The notes: a model not told the origin generated them from the sequence alone. A stretch of DNA of 64,000 bases from Curtobacterium citreum (GCF_006715175.1 NZ_VFMQ01000001.1:1798001-1862000), one strand, 5' to 3'; positions 1 to 9,983 are shown, numbered from the stretch's first letter. Made by a program: numbers and translations.

Positions 1-1121
1 CGAACGGCGTCGTCTTCGTGCTCGGCTCGAACGGCAAGTCCACGACGACGCACATGATCTCGGACATCGTCCGGGCGCACGGGCTCCGCGTGTTCACGAA
101 CCCCTCCGGCGCGAACCTGCCGCAGGGCATCGCCTCCGCGCTCCTGTCCGAGGTGTCGCTGACCGGCCGGCTGAAGGCCGACATCGGCATCCTCGAGGTC
201 GACGAGGCGTTCGCGGTCGAGCTCGCCGGCATCCTGTCGCCGTCCACGGTGACGATGCTCAACGTCCAGGTCGACCAGCTCTACCGGTTCTTCGAGACCG
301 AGCGCGTCGCGACGATGATGCTCGACACGGCGGCGCTGTCCTCCGCGAACGTCATCACCAACCGTGACGACCAGTTCCTCGACGCCTACGCGGCGCGGAC
401 CGGGCAGCGGGTGCTGCGCTTCGGTGCGAGCACCGAGGTGGTCGCCGCCGCGCCGAACGGCCTGCAGAACGCCGACGACTTCGACCGGACCGACGGCGAG
501 CCGAACCCGGCGGAGTCCGAGGTCGTCGCGAACACCGGCGACGGTGCGACGATCCGCTTCGAGGGCACCGACATCCCGGTGCGGCTGCCCGCGCGTGGCC
601 TGCACTACGCGGTCGACGCGGCCGCAGCGACCGCGACGGCGAGTGCTGCGCTCGGAGCGCAGTTCCGTCCGGACGCCGTGACGAAGGCCTTCGGCACGAT
701 GAAGCCCGCGTACGGCCGTGGCGAACGCCTGCCGATCGCCGGGGAGTCCGCCGAGTTCACGATGTTCAAGAACGCCGCGAGCCTGCAGCTCAACCTCGAC
801 GCCCTGCCCGCGCACCCGGAACAGGTGCTCATGGCGATCGACGAGGGCACGCCGGACATCTCCTGGATCTACGACATCGACTTCTCGAACCTCGACCACG
901 TCGACGTCGTGTCCGGCGACAAGGCGTGGCAGATCGCGATCGCGCTCGAGCACGCCGGAGTCCGCATCGGCCGGGTCGAGCCCGACGTCGAGGCCGCGAT
1001 CAAGCTCATGCAGAGCCTCGGTGCGACGACGAGTGGCACGAAGAACTTCATCGTCAACTACGAGATCATGATGGTCGCCCGCAAGGCCCTGGGCCACGGC
1101 GACATGGAGAAGACGGCATGA
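1..1121 (+). CDS. MurT-like Mur ligase family protein, divergent, 5' end outside window
   Basis: The reading frame is open from base 3, so the N-terminus lies outside the window. A Mur-ligase P-loop GSNGKS sits at nt 24-41, followed by a NPSGANLPQGI stretch, a LEVDEA block, and near the C-terminus DISWIYDIDF. From memory these line up with NEGANMAAGI, IEIDEG and DTSWIYDADF of Staphylococcus aureus MurT. MurT activates the alpha-carboxyl of D-Glu in lipid II, and GatD supplies ammonia. Two MurT hallmarks are absent: the visible part has no cysteine at all, so the Cys4 zinc ribbon is missing, and the usual RDQxDRxGE block reads VDQLYRFFE. The stop overlaps the next gene (ATGA). It is probably a paralogue with altered chemistry rather than canonical murT. 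Confidence 0.82.
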   Translation, partial: NGVVFVLGSNGKSTTTHMISDIVRAHGLRVFTNPSGANLPQGIASALLSEVSLTGRLKADIGILEVDEAFAVELAGILSPSTVTMLNVQVDQLYRFFETERVATMMLDTAALSSANVITNRDDQFLDAYAARTGQRVLRFGASTEVVAAAPNGLQNADDFDRTDGEPNPAESEVVANTGDGATIRFEGTDIPVRLPARGLHYAVDAAAATATASAALGAQFRPDAVTKAFGTMKPAYGRGERLPIAGESAEFTMFKNAASLQLNLDALPAHPEQVLMAIDEGTPDISWIYDIDFSNLDHVDVVSGDKAWQIAIALEHAGVRIGRVEPDVEAAIKLMQSLGATTSGTKNFIVNYEIMMVARKALGHGDMEKTA

Positions 1122-1891
1122 CCGCCGACCGGTTGACCATCCTGCACGTGTACCCGCGCCAGATGGGCGTCTCGGGTGACCGCGGCAACGTCGCGGCGCT
1201 CGTGCGTCGAGCCGCGGCCGCCGGCCTGGACACCGAGGTCGTCGAGTACGCCCCGGGCGGTGCCCTGCCCACGGCGGCGGACGTCGTCGTGGTCGGCAAC
1301 GGCCCGCTGAGCGCCATGCGGTCGCTCGGCGCGGACGTCGCACGCATCGGCGCCCCGCTCCGTGACCTCGCCGGGTCCGGCGTCCCGGTCGTCGCCGTCG
1401 GCGGTGGCTTCGACCTCGCGACGAACGAGGTGGTCCCGACCGAGGGCGCTCCGGTGGCCGGCTTCGGCGTCTTCGACGCCCGCGCGGTCCGCGGCGCGGA
1501 GCGGCGCGTCAACTACTTCGTGCTCGAGACGCGCTACCCGCTGCTCGACGGGGCCGCGACCCGCGTCGCGGGGTTCGAGGACCACGCGACCCGCATCGAG
1601 CTCGCCGCGGCGGTGACGCCCTTCGCGGACGTCGTCTCGGGCGGCGGCAACCAGGCCGGATCGCCGGTCGAGGGCGCGATCGTCGGGACGTCGTTCGGCA
1701 CGCACACCCAGGGGCCGATCCTGCCCCTCAACCCGCAGCTGACCGACGCCGTGCTCGCTGCCGCGACTGCCCGTGTCGGACGGGAGTACACGCCGGACGC
1801 GGCGCAGACCGAGACGGTCGACCGGTACGCGCGCGAAGCGCGCGCGACCATCGACCGGTACGTCGACAAGGCGTTCAAGCGCATCGCCTGA
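1118..1891 (+). CDS. GatD-like class I glutamine amidotransferase-fold protein lacking catalytic Cys/His
   Basis: A 257-residue protein that starts in a 4-nt ATGA overlap with the MurT-like gene. It aligns by eye along its whole length with S. aureus GatD (LTILHVYP at the start, GFEDH in the middle, GPILPLNPQ near the end). In GatD the nucleophile lies in ICGGYQ and the catalytic His in GTYLHGP. Here those stretches read VGGGFD (Gly95 in place of Cys) and GTHTQGP (Gln198 in place of His). The glutaminase reaction should therefore be lost while the fold and partner surface may remain. The pair is translationally coupled and probably forms one complex. It could be a structural subunit or an amino-acid-binding subunit of a ligase; this is inference. 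Confidence 0.85.
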   Translation: MTADRLTILHVYPRQMGVSGDRGNVAALVRRAAAAGLDTEVVEYAPGGALPTAADVVVVGNGPLSAMRSLGADVARIGAPLRDLAGSGVPVVAVGGGFDLATNEVVPTEGAPVAGFGVFDARAVRGAERRVNYFVLETRYPLLDGAATRVAGFEDHATRIELAAAVTPFADVVSGGGNQAGSPVEGAIVGTSFGTHTQGPILPLNPQLTDAVLAAATARVGREYTPDAAQTETVDRYAREARATIDRYVDKAFKRIA

Positions 1892-1906
1892 TCGGCGACC
1901 AGACGA

Positions 1907-1950
1907 CGGACGGGAGGCGCGGTGCCAGCTGGCACCGCGCCTCCCGTCTG
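1907..1950. terminator. Bidirectional hairpin terminator, palindrome family A
   Basis: Inverted repeat with 20-nt arms (1907-1926 and 1931-1950, two mismatched positions) and tetraloop AGCT, between the convergent gatD-like gene and the small zinc protein. The arm core GGGAGGCGCGGTGCC recurs, with small changes, at 24524-24571 and 32869-32916. Confidence 0.75.
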
Positions 1951-1965
1951 CTGTGTGGTCGGCTG

Positions 1966-2190
1966 CTACTTCGATTCGTAGAGTCGGCTGCTCTCGTCGT
2001 GCCACTCGATCGCGGTGGCCGCGAGCTTGTCCTTGAACTCCGCGCCGTGGTGCGCGCAGAAGTACAGCTCGCCGCTCGCCATGGTGGCGCGGATGTAGGC
2101 CTGCGCTCCGCAGCTGTCGCAACGGTCCACCGCGGTGAGCTGGTGGCTGGTGGTCTCGTCGATGGAGAGGTCGTGCACGGTCTGGGTCAT
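1966..2190 (-). CDS. Small zinc-ribbon-like protein (DUF7455-type)
   Basis: A 74-residue protein with a CDSCG knuckle and a second FCAHHG half-site, so it probably binds a zinc ion. This type of short protein is common next to sigma-factor or topoisomerase genes in actinobacteria and its function is unknown. The ATG at 2190 was chosen because GAGGAG lies 7 nt upstream; an in-frame GTG at 2205 would overlap that ribosome-binding site. It is convergent with the gatD-like gene and divergent from parE. Confidence 0.72.
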   Translation of the reverse strand: MTQTVHDLSIDETTSHQLTAVDRCDSCGAQAYIRATMASGELYFCAHHGAEFKDKLAATAIEWHDESSRLYESK

Positions 2191-2357
2191 TGCTGTGCTC
2201 CTCACGGATCGCAGGTGGTGCCGGTTGGTCCACCTATTTGAACACGCGGTGGCTGGGAGTCGTGCACCACGCGCACGCGGTTTCGCTCACCGCGGACCGG
2301 ATGTCCCCAGTCCGAGGCGCGCCGCCCGCCCGAGCCGAGGGTGTCGGCGCCCGTCGG

Positions 2358-2363
2358 TACGAT
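2358..2363 (+). promoter_or_regulatory. -10 box TACGAT for leaderless parE transcript
   Basis: TACGAT ends 6 nt before the GTG start of parE at 2370. This TANNNT-to-start spacing is typical of leaderless actinobacterial mRNAs, and the only SD-like stretch (GGGAGG) overlaps the start codon itself. Confidence 0.5.
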
Positions 2364-2369
2364 CGGGAG

Positions 2370-4487
2370 GTGAGCTCCGACTACTCCGCGCGCCATCTCT
2401 CCGTCCTCGAGGGGCTCGAGGCGGTCCGGAAGCGACCGGGCATGTACATCGGCTCGACGGACTCCCGCGGCCTCATGCACTGCCTGTGGGAGATCATCGA
2501 CAACTCGGTCGACGAAGCCCTCGCCGGGCACGGCGACGAGATCGGCGTCGTGCTGCACGCCGACGGATCGGTCGAGGTCCGGGACACCGCGCGCGGCATC
2601 CCCGTGGACGTCGAACCGAAGACCGGTCTGACCGGGGTCGAGGTCGTGTTCACGAAGCTGCACGCCGGCGGCAAGTTCGGATCGGGGTCGTACGCGGCTT
2701 CCGGTGGTCTGCACGGTGTCGGTGCCTCGGTCGTCAACGCCCTGTCCGAGCGACTCGACGTCGAGGTCGACCGCGGTGGCAAGACGTACGCCATGTCCTT
2801 CCACCGTGGCGAGCCGGGCACCTTCGCGGGCGACGGCCCGGACGCGCCGTTCGCACCGTTCACCTCGGGCAGCGAGCTCCGCGTGGTCGGCAAGGTCAAG
2901 CGTGGGGTCACCGGCTCGCGCATCCGGTACTGGGCGGATCGGCAGATCTTCACGCCCGACGCGAAGTTCAGCACGTCCGACCTGGTGAGTCGGGCGCGCC
3001 AGACCGCGTTCCTCGTCCCCGGGCTCGGCATCACCATCACCGACGAGCGCGCCGCGTCGATCGAGGCCGCTGCCGCGCGGGCCGAGGCGACGGGCACGAC
3101 CGTCGCCGCCGGTCCGGTGGTCGAGCGCTTCCGGTACGAGGGCGGCATCAGCGAGTTCGTCGAACACCTCGCGGTCGACACGGCCGTGACGGACGTCTGG
3201 CGGATCCAGGGCACCGGGACCTTCACCGAGACCGTCCCGATGCTCGACGACAAGGGGCACATGGTGTCCACCTCGGTCGAGCGCGCGTGCGAGGTCGACA
3301 TCGCGCTCCGGTGGGGCAGCGGTTACGAGACGGTCGAGCGCAGCTTCGTGAACATCATCGCGACGCCGAAGGGCGGGACGCACCTGACCGGCTTCGAGTC
3401 CGGGCTCGTGAAGGCCGTGCGCACCCAGGTCGAGGCCAATGCGCGCAAGCTCAAGGTCGGTCAGGACAAGCTCGAGAAGGACGACGTGCTGGCGGGCCTG
3501 ACGGCCGTGCTGACCGTCCGCCTGCCGGAGCCGCAGTTCGAGGGCCAGACGAAGGAGGTCCTCGGCACCCCGGCGGTGCGGAAGATCGTCGACCAGGTCG
3601 TCGCGAAGCGCCTGACCGAGATCCTCACCTCGACGCAGCGGACCGAGAAGGCGCAGGCGGCGACCCTGCTCGAGAAGGTCGTCGCCGAGATGAAGACCCG
3701 CATCTCCGCCCGCGCGCACAAGGAGACCCAGCGCCGGAAGAACGCGCTCGAGAACTCCTCGTTGCCGACGAAGCTCGCCGACTGCCGCAAGCAGGACGCT
3801 GAGGGCACCGAGCTGTTCATCGTGGAGGGCGACTCCGCGCTCGGCACCGCCAAGCTCGCCCGGAACAGCGAGTACCAGGCGCTCTTGCCGATCCGGGGCA
3901 AGATCCTCAACGTGCAGAAGGCGTCCGTGTCGGACATGCTGTCGAACGCCGAGTGCGCCTCGATCATCCAGGTCATCGGCGCCGGGTCCGGCCGCTCGTT
4001 CGAGATCGACCAGGCCCGCTACGGCAAGGTCATCATCATGTCGGACGCCGACGTCGACGGCGCGCACATCCGCACGCTGCTGCTGACGCTGTTCTTCCGC
4101 TACATGCGGCCGATGATCGAGCAGGGCCGGGTGTTCGCCGCCGTGCCGCCGCTGCACCGGGTCGTCGTGGTGAACCGCGGCAAGCCGAACGACACGCTCT
4201 ACACGTACTCCGAGGCCGAGCTGCAGGCCGTGCTGAAGAAGCTCGCGAAGCAGGGCAAGAAGTACCAGGAGCCGATCCAGCGGTACAAGGGCCTGGGGGA
4301 GATGGACGCGGACCAGCTCGCCGAGACGACGATGGACCGCACGCACCGGACGCTCCGGCGCGTGAACGTCACCGATGCCGAGGGCGCCGCGAAGGTCTTC
4401 GAGCTGCTGATGGGCAACGACGTGGCCCCGCGCAAGGAGTTCATCCTCGCGGGCGAGGGCCTGGACCGCGACCGTATCGACGCGTAG
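2370..4487 (+). CDS. parE: DNA topoisomerase IV subunit B (ParE / type IIA topoisomerase ATPase subunit)
   Basis: A 705-residue ATPase subunit of a type IIA topoisomerase, which with ParC decatenates and relaxes DNA. Visible motifs are the GHKL ATPase blocks EIIDNSVDEAL, DTARGIPVD and GGLHGVGASVVNALS, the TOPRIM motif EGDSALGTAK, and the metal-binding DADVDGAHIRTLL. The GTG start gives VSSDYSARHLSVLEGLEAV, matching the family N-terminus; longer in-frame extensions look non-coding. ParE rather than GyrB is preferred because it is paired with a ParC-type partner away from dnaA and gyrA. parC lies convergent across a strong terminator, so the two subunits are transcribed separately. Confidence 0.92.
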   Translation: MSSDYSARHLSVLEGLEAVRKRPGMYIGSTDSRGLMHCLWEIIDNSVDEALAGHGDEIGVVLHADGSVEVRDTARGIPVDVEPKTGLTGVEVVFTKLHAGGKFGSGSYAASGGLHGVGASVVNALSERLDVEVDRGGKTYAMSFHRGEPGTFAGDGPDAPFAPFTSGSELRVVGKVKRGVTGSRIRYWADRQIFTPDAKFSTSDLVSRARQTAFLVPGLGITITDERAASIEAAAARAEATGTTVAAGPVVERFRYEGGISEFVEHLAVDTAVTDVWRIQGTGTFTETVPMLDDKGHMVSTSVERACEVDIALRWGSGYETVERSFVNIIATPKGGTHLTGFESGLVKAVRTQVEANARKLKVGQDKLEKDDVLAGLTAVLTVRLPEPQFEGQTKEVLGTPAVRKIVDQVVAKRLTEILTSTQRTEKAQAATLLEKVVAEMKTRISARAHKETQRRKNALENSSLPTKLADCRKQDAEGTELFIVEGDSALGTAKLARNSEYQALLPIRGKILNVQKASVSDMLSNAECASIIQVIGAGSGRSFEIDQARYGKVIIMSDADVDGAHIRTLLLTLFFRYMRPMIEQGRVFAAVPPLHRVVVVNRGKPNDTLYTYSEAELQAVLKKLAKQGKKYQEPIQRYKGLGEMDADQLAETTMDRTHRTLRRVNVTDAEGAAKVFELLMGNDVAPRKEFILAGEGLDRDRIDA

Positions 4488-4545
4488 CGCGCGCCGGCGC
4501 GGAGCGCGCGGAGCGCGCGCGGGGGCGCTGGCGCGCCTCTGCGAC

Positions 4546-4607
4546 TTCACGCGCTGAGCGACATCTCACGCGGCGCGAAGGCCGTGAGGTGTCGCTCAGC
4601 GCGTGAA
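4546..4607. terminator. Bidirectional terminator between parE and parC
   Basis: Inverted repeat with 25-nt arms (4546-4570 and 4583-4607) and one G/T-type mismatch, loop 4571-4582. The surrounding 4488-4683 is rich in short GCGC and GCGGC runs and has no gene. It separates the two convergent topoisomerase IV genes. Confidence 0.75.
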
Positions 4608-4683
4608 CTCAGCGCGGCAGCGCGGCGGCGCGGCAGCGCGGCAGCGCGGCGCAGCCCGGCGGCGCAGCGCGCGCCGCGCCCGC

Positions 4684-7170
4684 CTACGCCTCGCCCGCGG
4701 TCCCGTCGAGCGCCGCGGCGCTCCCGCCGATCGTCGCGATGACGGCCTCGAGCGGCGCGCCCGACCCGTCCCGCTTCGACAGCCAGTCCGGCAGTGTCCG
4801 CGCGGCGCCGTCCGACCCCACGGCGTGCGGCGGCGCGATGCCCGCCCACGCCACGGTCAGTCCGTCCTCGCCCTTCAGGAACGCGTGCGCGCGGACACCC
4901 TGGGTGGCGCGGCCCTTCGCCGGGAACTCCGAGAACGCGGACACCTTCGCGCGACCGGCGTCGGTGCCGGGCAGCGCGCCCGACGCGGTGGACACGGTCG
5001 CGACCACGGCGTCGTCGGAGCGAGGGACGGAGCCGAACCAGATCACCGTCGCACCGTCGGCGAGGGACACCCCGGCGACACCACCGGCCGGCAGTCCCTG
5101 GGGGCGGACCCCGGCGGCCGGGAAGCGCAGCAGCTGCGCGTTCGACGTGATGAACACGAGGTCGTCCGACTCGGGCGCCTGCGCGGCACCGACCACGGCG
5201 TCCTTCGGCTTGAGCCCGATCGCGACGAACTCGTCCTTGTCCGGCCACGCTCCGGTGGCGACGCGCTTGACGATGCCCTGCGCGGTGCCGATCGCGAGCG
5301 AGTCGGACGCACCCGGGGACAGGTCGACGAGTGCGACGACGGTCTCGGTGCGGGCGATGCCGAGGTACTCGGCGACGCGGACCCCGGCGTCGAGCCGCAC
5401 CGAGGCGGGCGGCACGGCGGGCACGTCGACGGGCGAGAACCGCAGCACGCGGCCGGTCGAGGTGAGCGCCCCGACCTGGCCGCGGACCGTCGACACCACG
5501 GTGGAGCGGACGGCGTCGTGCTTCGAGCGCTTCGGCACCCGCACGATCCCGAGGTCGGTCTCCGGGATGTCCACCCGGACGAGTCGACCGGTCGTCGAGA
5601 GCAGCACCCGGCACGGCGCGTCCGCGATCTGCAGCGACTCCGGGTCCACCGCGGCCTTGCGTCCGCCGCGGACGGGAGCGTCGGCCTCGGTGAGGAGCGT
5701 TCGGCGGGGGGTGGCGAACCGGTCGGACACCTCGGTGAGCTCGAGTGCGACCTGGGCGCGGAGCCGGTCGTCGGACGCGAGGAGTTCCTCGAGCGCGGCG
5801 ATGTCGGCGAGCAGCTGGTCGCGCTCGCCCTCGAGCTCGAGGCGCGAGAACTTGGTCAGACGACGGAGCCGGAGCTCGAGGATGTACTCGGCCTGCACCT
5901 CGGACAGGTCGAAGACGTCCTGCAGCCGGGTCCGTGCGGCCTCGGAGTCGTCGGAGGAGCGGATGACCTCGATGACCTCGTCGATGTCGAGGATCGCGAT
6001 GAGCAGGCCCTCGACGAGGTGCAGTCGCTCGCGCCGGCGGGCCAGTCGGTACTCCGAGCGCCGCGTGACCACGGCGATGCGGTGCCGCACGTAGACGTCG
6101 AGCAGCTCGCGGAGGCCCAGGGTGCGCGGCGACCCGTCGACGAGCGCGACGTTGTTGATGCCGAAGCCGTCCTCGAGCGGGGTGTGCTTGTAGAGCTGCT
6201 CGAGCACGGCCGTCGGGTTGAAGCCGGACTTGATGCCGATGACGAGCCGCAGCCCGTGGTTCCGGTCGGTCAGGTCGTTGACGTCGGAGATGCCGACGAG
6301 CTTCTTCGCCTGGACGCCGTCCTTGATCTTCTCGATCACGCGCTCGGGGCCGACCAGGTACGGCAGCTCCGTGACGACGAGCCCGGCCTTCCGCGGCGTG
6401 AGGTTCTCGACGCTGACCTTCGCCCGGGTGCGGAACGACCCGCGGCCGGTCGCGTATGCGTCCCGCACGCCGGAGAGCCCGACGATCGTGCCGCCGGAGG
6501 GCAGGTCCGGACCGGGCACGAACTCCATCAGCTCGTCGAGCGTCGCGTCCGGGTGGAGCAGCAGGTGCTTGGCCGCCTCGACGACCTCGCCGAGGTTGTG
6601 CGGCGCCATGTTCGTCGCCATGCCGACCGCGATGCCCGCGGCACCGTTGACGAGCAGGTTCGGGAAGGCCGCGGGGAGCACGGCCGGCTGCATGATCTGG
6701 TTGTCGTAGTTCGGGACGAAGTCGACGACGTCCTCGTTCAGGCCCTCGGTCATCGCCATCGAGGGCTCGGCGAGCCGAGCCTCGGTGTACCGCGCCGCGG
6801 CCGGGCCGTCGTCGAGCGAGCCGAAGTTGCCGTGGCCGTCGACGAGCGGCACGCGCATCGTGAACGGCTGCGCCAGACGGACGAGCGCGTCGTAGATCGC
6901 GCCGTCGCCGTGCGGGTGGAGCTTCCCCATGACCTCGCCCGTCACACGGGCGCTCTTGACGTGGCCGCGGTCCGGACGCAGGCCCATCTCGGCCATCTGG
7001 TACAGGATGCGGCGCTGGACCGGCTTCAGTCCGTCGCGCGCGTCCGGCAGGGCCCGCGAGTAGATGACGGAGTACGCGTACTCGAGGAACGAACCCTGCA
7101 TCTCCTCGGAGACGTCGACGTCCTCGATGCGCTCACCGTCGGGCAGGCCGACTGCTTCCGTGCGTGCCAT
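4684..7170 (-). CDS. parC: DNA topoisomerase IV subunit A (ParC)
   Basis: An 828-residue breakage-reunion subunit of topoisomerase IV. The catalytic tyrosine is in AARYTEARL (Y128). The quinolone-determining stretch reads [13 protein letters not shown], with Gly90 where GyrA has the resistance-linked Ser and Asp94 at the acidic position. The C-terminal half carries the beta-pinwheel-type repeats expected of ParC/GyrA. The ATG at 7170 was chosen: [19 protein letters not shown] begins there, with AAAGG a few bases upstream, and longer in-frame extensions look non-coding. Its promoter region overlaps that of the divergent phosphodiesterase-like gene. Confidence 0.93.
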   Translation of the reverse strand: MARTEAVGLPDGERIEDVDVSEEMQGSFLEYAYSVIYSRALPDARDGLKPVQRRILYQMAEMGLRPDRGHVKSARVTGEVMGKLHPHGDGAIYDALVRLAQPFTMRVPLVDGHGNFGSLDDGPAAARYTEARLAEPSMAMTEGLNEDVVDFVPNYDNQIMQPAVLPAAFPNLLVNGAAGIAVGMATNMAPHNLGEVVEAAKHLLLHPDATLDELMEFVPGPDLPSGGTIVGLSGVRDAYATGRGSFRTRAKVSVENLTPRKAGLVVTELPYLVGPERVIEKIKDGVQAKKLVGISDVNDLTDRNHGLRLVIGIKSGFNPTAVLEQLYKHTPLEDGFGINNVALVDGSPRTLGLRELLDVYVRHRIAVVTRRSEYRLARRRERLHLVEGLLIAILDIDEVIEVIRSSDDSEAARTRLQDVFDLSEVQAEYILELRLRRLTKFSRLELEGERDQLLADIAALEELLASDDRLRAQVALELTEVSDRFATPRRTLLTEADAPVRGGRKAAVDPESLQIADAPCRVLLSTTGRLVRVDIPETDLGIVRVPKRSKHDAVRSTVVSTVRGQVGALTSTGRVLRFSPVDVPAVPPASVRLDAGVRVAEYLGIARTETVVALVDLSPGASDSLAIGTAQGIVKRVATGAWPDKDEFVAIGLKPKDAVVGAAQAPESDDLVFITSNAQLLRFPAAGVRPQGLPAGGVAGVSLADGATVIWFGSVPRSDDAVVATVSTASGALPGTDAGRAKVSAFSEFPAKGRATQGVRAHAFLKGEDGLTVAWAGIAPPHAVGSDGAARTLPDWLSKRDGSGAPLEAVIATIGGSAAALDGTAGEA

Positions 7171-7190
7171 GGGACCTTTCTGGGAGGATC

Positions 7191-8348
7191 GTGGGGTGCC
7201 CCCCCAGCGTACCGAGCGCCCCCGACGCCACCGCGAACCTCGCCGACGTGCTGCCGAGTTGCCTCGTCGCGCTCGGCGCTGCGGACGACACGTGGTTGCG
7301 CACCACCGGACGGGAGGCACGGATCGCCCTCCGTCCCGCCCGTTCCGCGGTCGTGGTGCTGGTCGACGGACTGGGCGCGGGCGCGCTGGCCGCGCGCGCC
7401 GGGCACGCCCGCTGGCTCGCCGGGACGAAGAAGCGGTTGCGGAGCGGGTTCCCGACGACGACGGCCGCGGCGCTGAGCACCCTGACGACCGGTCGGCCGC
7501 CCGGCGTGCACGGGGTCGTCGGCTACAGCGGGTGGAACCCGGACACCGGGCAGGTGATGAACCTGCTGAGCGGGTGGGACGACGTCGTCCCCGCGGACTG
7601 GTTCCTCGCGAGCACGGTGTTCAGCGAGGCCCCGGCGCTCGGCGTCGACCCGGTGGTCGTCGGTCCGACGCGGTACCGGACCTCGGGGATGACCGCGAAC
7701 GTCCTCGGTGGCGCCCGGTACGTCGCCGCCGACACCATCCCGCAGCGCGTCGACGCGGTCCTGGCCGAGACCGCGACCGGGCGGTCACTCGTCTACCTCT
7801 ACGTCCCCGAGCTCGACTCGATCGGCCACAAGCACGGGTGGGAGTCCGACCGCTGGACGGCGGCGCTCGAGCTGCTCGACGGGGAGCTCGCACGGCTCGA
7901 GTCCCGCGGTGCGCCGGACGTCGGGCTGCTCGTGACCGCCGACCACGGGGTGCTCGACGTGCCACCGGAGGCGAACATCCCGATGGACCCGGAGCTCCTG
8001 CGCGACGTCGTGGGCGTGGCCGGGGACCCGCGCTGCCGCCAGCTGACCGTCGCACCGGGGACCGACGTGCCCGCGCTCGTCGAGGCCTGGCGCTCCCGCT
8101 ACGGCAAGAAGGCGTACGTCGCGAGCCGGACCGAGGCCGTCGCGGCCGGGTGGTTCGGGACGACCGACGAACGGGTGCTCCCGCGCATCGGGGACGTGGT
8201 CGTCGTCGCGCGCGGGTCGTGGGCGTTCAACGACGACCGCGAGGTCGGCCCGCGGGAGACGCCGAAGCGCATGATCGGGCAGCACGGCGCGATGACGGAC
8301 GAGGAGACCTTCGTCCCGCTCCGGCTCGGCGGTGCGTTCCGCGCCTGA
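7191..8348 (+). CDS. Alkaline phosphatase family / nucleotide pyrophosphatase-type protein
   Basis: A 385-residue type I phosphodiesterase/nucleotide pyrophosphatase-like protein. It shows the metal-site pattern of the alkaline phosphatase superfamily: [10 protein letters not shown] near the N-terminus, a [12 protein letters not shown] block carrying the Thr nucleophile region, LDSIGHKHG, and TADHGVLD. The GTG at 7191 was chosen because GGGAGG lies just upstream, giving a start 20 nt from divergent parC. Genes of this type sit between parC and sepH in many actinobacteria. Its physiological substrate is unknown; no signal peptide is evident. Confidence 0.85.
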   Translation: MGCPPSVPSAPDATANLADVLPSCLVALGAADDTWLRTTGREARIALRPARSAVVVLVDGLGAGALAARAGHARWLAGTKKRLRSGFPTTTAAALSTLTTGRPPGVHGVVGYSGWNPDTGQVMNLLSGWDDVVPADWFLASTVFSEAPALGVDPVVVGPTRYRTSGMTANVLGGARYVAADTIPQRVDAVLAETATGRSLVYLYVPELDSIGHKHGWESDRWTAALELLDGELARLESRGAPDVGLLVTADHGVLDVPPEANIPMDPELLRDVVGVAGDPRCRQLTVAPGTDVPALVEAWRSRYGKKAYVASRTEAVAAGWFGTTDERVLPRIGDVVVVARGSWAFNDDREVGPRETPKRMIGQHGAMTDEETFVPLRLGGAFRA

Positions 8349-8366
8349 CGGCGCAGGACGGTCCGA

Positions 8367-9389
8367 TCAGGCCGGGTCCTCCGGGCGGGTGCCGAAGACG
8401 ATCTCGTCCCAGCTCGGCATCGAGCGGCGGCTGCGCTTCTTGCGCTCGGGACGGCTCTCGGCCTCGGGGGCCGACGCGGGACGGGCGTCCTCGCGCTCCG
8501 GTGCGGATGCGGGCGTCGCGTCGAAGCCGGCGAGCGGGATGTCGACGACGCTGATCGAGGTGCCGCGCGGCTCGTCGCGCTGTTCCCCGAACGTCGCGGC
8601 CTCGCGCTCGCCCCGGCGGCGCCGCAGGGCCTCGAGCAGGTCGGCGGTCTCGTTCCCGGGGGAGCGCTCCTCGGCCACCGCGACACCGATGCGGGGGAGC
8701 GGCGCCCGCAGCGGACGCTCCTGGACCTCGGGGTTCGTGAGGTCCTCGTCGGGCTGCTCGACGCGGAACGCGCCGGAGTCGAAGCGGGTGCCGTCGGTGT
8801 CCTGGTGGTCGTTCTCGACGGCACGGAGGCGCGGCGCGATGCCCTCGTCCTCGGTGTGCGACAGTCGGTGCGCGTCGCCGTTGTCCGGCGTGAGCGTCGA
8901 GGTCTTCGGGTCGAAGAGCCACTGCGCGTCGTGCTCGACCTCGGCGGCGGTGTAGCGGACGCGGACGACCCAGCCCTGCTCGACGTGCTTCCACGACGCC
9001 CAGTGGACCGCGGTCGCGTCGCCGGACTCGAGCTTGGCGGTGATCGCCTCGCCGAAGGTGTCCGGCGCGTCGGTGTCGACGGGGGTGACCGGGACGCGGC
9101 GGGCGGCGTCGAGGACGAAGGCGCGCTCGGCGAGCACGGGACCCTCGAAGCGGCGGACGTACTCGACGTCGACGTCGAGCGCCGACGCGACGTCGGCCGC
9201 ATCGGCGCCGCCGCGGATCCGGGCCTGCACGTCCTTCGGGGACACGCGCTTCTGCGGACCGGCCTCGGGGTTCGCCTGACGGACCTGCCCCGGCAGCGAC
9301 GAGGTGACCGGCAACCGGAACTCGGTGCCGCCGTCGGTCGCGAGCAGGAGTGCCCCGGACTCGACTCCGATGACTCTCACGTCTTGCAT
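8367..9389 (-). CDS. sepH: Septation protein SepH (DUF3071)
   Basis: A 340-residue cytoplasmic protein. The N-terminal half (about residues 1-190) has the DUF3071 fold, including a helix-turn-helix-like segment (GGADAADVASALDVDVEYV) and a FEGPVLAERAFVLDAARR block. The C-terminal half is a charged, low-complexity tail. In Streptomyces and mycobacteria SepH binds FtsZ and stimulates its assembly during division. The ATG at 9389 has GGAGG about 7 nt upstream. It ends 18 nt from the convergent phosphodiesterase-like gene. Confidence 0.88.
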   Translation of the reverse strand: MQDVRVIGVESGALLLATDGGTEFRLPVTSSLPGQVRQANPEAGPQKRVSPKDVQARIRGGADAADVASALDVDVEYVRRFEGPVLAERAFVLDAARRVPVTPVDTDAPDTFGEAITAKLESGDATAVHWASWKHVEQGWVVRVRYTAAEVEHDAQWLFDPKTSTLTPDNGDAHRLSHTEDEGIAPRLRAVENDHQDTDGTRFDSGAFRVEQPDEDLTNPEVQERPLRAPLPRIGVAVAEERSPGNETADLLEALRRRRGEREAATFGEQRDEPRGTSISVVDIPLAGFDATPASAPEREDARPASAPEAESRPERKKRSRRSMPSWDEIVFGTRPEDPA

Positions 9390-9661
9390 GTTCCGCCTCC
9401 CGAGCGTTCGTACGGTCGTGCGCGTACCCGAGGAGTATGCAGCCGGCCGGGGTCGATCGCGGGGAGGCGCACGGGCGCGCCGCGGGATGCCCGGGACGGG
9501 TGGCGGGTCCGTCCGTGGCACGCGGGAATGTCCGGGTCCGGCGCCGGGTTGCACGGCCTGACGATCCCGCACCGCGTTCGGTTTGCGCTCTGCCGGGTCG
9601 TGGTGCAAACTGTCGCCGCCGATCACCGGCGACGACCTCTCGATACGAGAAATGGATGGGC

Positions 9662-9961
9662 ATGGCCACCGATTACGACGCCCCCAGGAAGACCGACGAC
9701 TCCTCCGACTCGGAGTCGATCGAAGCCCTGAAGGAGCGCGTTCCCGACAAGATGTCGGGGGTCGTCGACGATGATTCGGACAACCCCGGCAGCTTCGAGC
9801 TCGCCGGACAGGACCTCAGCGACGTCGACCTCGACGTCGTCGTGCTGCCGCCGCAGGTCGACGAGTTCACCTGCGTCGAGTGCTTCCTCGTGAAGCACCG
9901 CTCGCAGCTCGACCACGAGTCGAAGCTCGGCCCGGTCTGCGCGGAGTGCGCCGCGCTCTGA
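9662..9961 (+). CDS. DUF4193 family protein
   Basis: A 99-residue acidic protein. It has a disordered Asp/Ser-rich N-terminus and a C-terminal zinc-ribbon pair, CVECF and CAEC, separated by a basic stretch. DUF4193 proteins are conserved in actinobacteria beside sepH and dut and their function is unknown. The start is uncertain between ATG 9656 (MGMATDYD) and ATG 9662 (MATDYD); the second matches the family N-terminus. Bases 9390-9655 upstream hold only the divergent promoter region shared with sepH. Confidence 0.85.
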   Translation: MATDYDAPRKTDDSSDSESIEALKERVPDKMSGVVDDDSDNPGSFELAGQDLSDVDLDVVVLPPQVDEFTCVECFLVKHRSQLDHESKLGPVCAECAAL

Positions 9962-9983
9962 GCAGCACACCGCGTCGAGCTAC

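Noticed and set aside
4603..7476. Very long open frame on the plus strand opposite parC
   Set aside because: Product is an Arg/Gly/Pro-rich low-complexity sequence without family motifs; it mirrors parC codons and arises from the strong GC bias at third positions.
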